A model generated the notes under the pieces. The model had not been told where the DNA came from. It saw only the letters and a program-made list of their open reading frames with translations, and did not search any database. Below, piece by piece: positions 6,730-7,978 of a DNA stretch of 7,978 nucleotides. Each line of letters begins with the position of its first letter. Positions within the stretch are counted from its first letter, which is position 1. Location: NCBI GenBank assembly GCA_900551465.1, contig URWL01000072.1, positions 1-7,978 of the forward strand, read 5' to 3'. The stretch comes from an uncultured Blautia sp. (GTDB lineage Bacteria > Bacillota > Clostridia > Lachnospirales > Lachnospiraceae). A program made the position numbers and the translations under genes.

Positions 6730-6915
6730 TTACCAGGATGCTTTTTTAACACCCGGGATCTGTCCTTTATAAGCCAGCTCACGGAAGCAGATACGGCAGA
6801 TTCCGTATTTTCTTAAGTAAGCATGCGGACGTCCGCAGATTCTGCAGCGGCTGTATTCTCTTGTGGAGAATTTCGGTTTGCGCTGCTGTTTGATTTTCAT
6901 TGCTGTTTTAGCCAT
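6730..6915 (-). CDS. rpsZ: 30S ribosomal protein S14, zinc-binding (C+) type Z
   Basis: S14 belongs to the small-subunit head and binds 16S rRNA late in assembly. The 61-residue product is the short zinc form: C24, C27, C40 and C43 form two CxxC pairs (CRIC and CRIC) on either side of [12 protein letters not shown]. The C-terminus [11 protein letters not shown] is conserved. Zinc-free S14 proteins are longer (about 90-100 residues) and lack these cysteines; many Firmicutes keep one elsewhere for zinc limitation, which this window cannot show. The ATG has AAGGAGG 9 nt upstream, and that site overlaps the last two bases of the rplE stop codon (TAAGGAGG), suggesting coupling. The gene may be called rpsN or rpsZ in other annotations. 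Confidence 0.97.
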   Translation of the reverse strand: MAKTAMKIKQQRKPKFSTREYSRCRICGRPHAYLRKYGICRICFRELAYKGQIPGVKKASW

Positions 6916-6929
6916 TTGAATTCTCCTCC

Positions 6930-7469
6930 TTATTTAGCGAAAGGCATGTTGAACTGTGTAAGAAGCTCACGAGCCTCTTCGTCAGTCTTCGCTGTTGTAA
7001 CGAAGATGATATCCATACCTCTTACTTTGTCTACCTTGTCATACTCAACTTCCGGGAAGATCAGCTGCTCTTTGATACCAAGAGCATAGTTTCCTCTTCC
7101 GTCAAATGCGTTAGGATTAACGCCGCGGAAGTCACGTACACGAGGAAGTGCAAGGTTGATCAGACGATCAGCAAATTCATACATTTTTTCGCCTCTTAAG
7201 GTTACTTTACAGCCGATCGGCATACCCTCTCTGATCTTGAAGTTCGCTACAGACTTTTTAGCCTTTGTAGCAACTGCCTTCTGTCCTGTGATCAGTTCCA
7301 TATCTGCGATAGCAGCGTCGAGAAGCTTTGCGTTCTCCTTAGCTTCACCAACACCCATGTTAACAACGATCTTTTCGAGCTTCGGCACTTCCATAACGTT
7401 CTTGTATCCGAATTTTTTGGTCATGTTATCCATGATCTCATTTTTGTAAAGTTCTTTTAATCTACTCAC
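6930..7469 (-). CDS. rplE: 50S ribosomal protein L5
   Basis: L5 binds 5S rRNA in the central protuberance, with L18, and contacts the P-site tRNA. The 179-residue product has the family N-terminus [12 protein letters not shown], the motif [16 protein letters not shown] (28-43), [18 protein letters not shown], and the C-terminal block [20 protein letters not shown], then KEQLIFPE. The start codon is GTG at 7467-7469, with AGGAGG 8 nt upstream. An ATG lies between the two but is in another frame, opens only four codons, and is 1 nt from the Shine-Dalgarno. The gene lies 17 nt after rplX and 14 nt before rpsZ. Confidence 0.97.
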   Translation of the reverse strand: MSRLKELYKNEIMDNMTKKFGYKNVMEVPKLEKIVVNMGVGEAKENAKLLDAAIADMELITGQKAVATKAKKSVANFKIREGMPIGCKVTLRGEKMYEFADRLINLALPRVRDFRGVNPNAFDGRGNYALGIKEQLIFPEVEYDKVDKVRGMDIIFVTTAKTDEEARELLTQFNMPFAK

Positions 7470-7477
7470 CTGTCATG

Positions 7478-7483
7478 CCTCCT
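7478..7483 (-). promoter_or_regulatory. Ribosome binding site for the GTG start of rplE
   Basis: AGGAGG on the minus strand is 8 nt before the GTG at 7467-7469. The out-of-frame ATG at 7474-7476 is only 1 nt away, too close for normal initiation. Confidence 0.8.
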
Positions 7484-7486
7484 CTC

Positions 7487-7801
7487 TTATTTATCGATAA
7501 CCTCGCCTGTTGCTTTTGCAACACGGACTTTTTTGTCTCCGTCCATCTTGAATCCGACTCTGGTTGCTTTGCCGTCTACTACCAGCATCACGTTAGATAC
7601 GTGAAGAGCAGCTTCCTTCTTGATGATTCCACCATTCTGGTTTGCTGCAGAAGGTTTGCTGTGCTTAGTAACCATGTTGACGTTTTCAACGATCACGGTG
7701 TTGTCTTTTACGTTAACGGCAAGGACTTTGCCCTCTTTGCCTTTATCTTTACCAGCGATAACTTTTACAGTATCACCTTTTTTAATCTTCATAGCTGACA
7801 T
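7487..7801 (-). CDS. rplX: 50S ribosomal protein L24
   Basis: L24 is one of the first proteins to bind 23S rRNA and starts large-subunit assembly near the exit tunnel. The 104-residue product has an N-terminal KOW motif, [20 protein letters not shown] (6-25), then the conserved [11 protein letters not shown] and a C-terminal domain with GKATRVGFK. The first ATG (7799-7801) lies 6 nt after AGGAGGG; the next in-frame ATG, three codons on, would be 15 nt away, so [10 protein letters not shown] is preferred. It follows rplN by 11 nt, and the rplN stop overlaps its ribosome binding site. Confidence 0.97.
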   Translation of the reverse strand: MSAMKIKKGDTVKVIAGKDKGKEGKVLAVNVKDNTVIVENVNMVTKHSKPSAANQNGGIIKKEAALHVSNVMLVVDGKATRVGFKMDGDKKVRVAKATGEVIDK

Positions 7802-7807
7802 TAGGCA

Positions 7808-7814
7808 CCCTCCT
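7808..7814 (-). promoter_or_regulatory. Ribosome binding site deciding the rplX start
   Basis: AGGAGGG on the minus strand lies 6 nt before the ATG at 7799-7801 and overlaps the rplN TAG stop (7813-7815). The alternative ATG at 7790-7792 is too far from it. Confidence 0.75.
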
Positions 7815-7978
7815 ATAATACTTCCGGAGCTAAGGAAACGATCTTCATGAATTTTTTCTCACGAAGCTCTCTGGCAACTGGTCCAAAGATACGTGTTCCT
7901 CTCGGAGTTAAATCGTCTTTAATGATTACGGCTGCATTCTCATCGAAACGGATATAAGATCCGTCTTTACGACGAGCG
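7813..7978 (-). CDS. rplN: 50S ribosomal protein L14, 3' part (N-terminus outside window)
   Basis: L14 sits at the subunit interface of the large subunit and forms intersubunit bridges. The minus strand is open from the right edge to a TAG at 7813-7815. The visible 54 residues start [20 protein letters not shown], continue with the conserved [17 protein letters not shown], and end with the family C-terminus [13 protein letters not shown]. The full protein is usually about 122 residues, so a little over half lies beyond the window. It is the expected gene immediately before rplX in the spc operon and is separated from it by 11 nt. Confidence 0.97.
   Translation of the reverse strand, partial: ARRKDGSYIRFDENAAVIIKDDLTPRGTRIFGPVARELREKKFMKIVSLAPEVL

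Noticed and set aside
6705..6730. Perfect TTGACA on the plus strand (6705-6710) in the rpsZ-rpsH gap as an antisense promoter
   Set aside because: The TATAAA-like hexamer follows after only 12 bases (TAAAAT after 14), and nothing suitable lies at 16-18 bases.
7470..7978. E. coli-type S8 translational operator near the rplX-rplE junction
   Set aside because: No obvious equivalent helix could be recognised by eye; the 17-nt rplX-rplE spacer is mostly ribosome binding site. A covariance search would be needed to say more.

Overview
The window is a ribosomal-protein region from a low-to-moderate-GC Gram-positive bacterium. The protein sequences look most like gut Clostridia, probably Lachnospiraceae. 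The grounds are consensus AGGAGG ribosome binding sites throughout, a zinc-type S14, a four-cysteine adenylate kinase, and N-termini such as [12 protein letters not shown] (L15) and [12 protein letters not shown] (S8). The family assignment is pattern recognition, not a database result.

Layout, read on the minus strand from the right edge: rplN (3' part only), rplX, rplE, rpsZ (S14), rpsH, rplF, rplR, rpsE, rpmD, rplO, secY, adk, map and infA. This is the classic spc operon order followed by the secY-adk-map-infA tail. Most junctions are short (11 to 49 nt), one overlaps by 1 nt (rplO/secY), and several stop codons abut or overlap the next Shine-Dalgarno. Two junctions are longer and carry hairpins: rpsH-rplF (87 nt) and secY-adk (98 nt). 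rpmD (59 codons) and the partial rplN are genuine genes that are easily missed on length; both were read directly from the sequence.

After infA the minus-strand operon stops at a pair of adjacent GC-rich hairpins (about 913-1007). A convergent plus-strand gene, the 3' two thirds of a MATE-family transporter, ends on the other side. The usual Firmicutes continuation (rpmJ-rpsM-rpsK-rpsD-rpoA-rplQ) does not follow infA here, and no small KOW-domain gene lies between map and infA. The hairpins form a compact bidirectional terminator: each strand has one hairpin directly followed by a run of T.

The genes together make large-subunit proteins (L14, L24, L5, L6, L18, L30, L15), small-subunit proteins (S14, S8, S5), the protein-export channel SecY, adenylate kinase, the N-terminal methionine-removing enzyme and initiation factor IF-1, so ribosome building, initiation, protein maturation and secretion are co-expressed. 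No stretch over 300 bases lacks a gene. I found no mobile element, CRISPR array, tRNA or rRNA, and no undescribed system. The points worth checking are the operon break after infA, the terminator architecture and the two intergenic hairpins.
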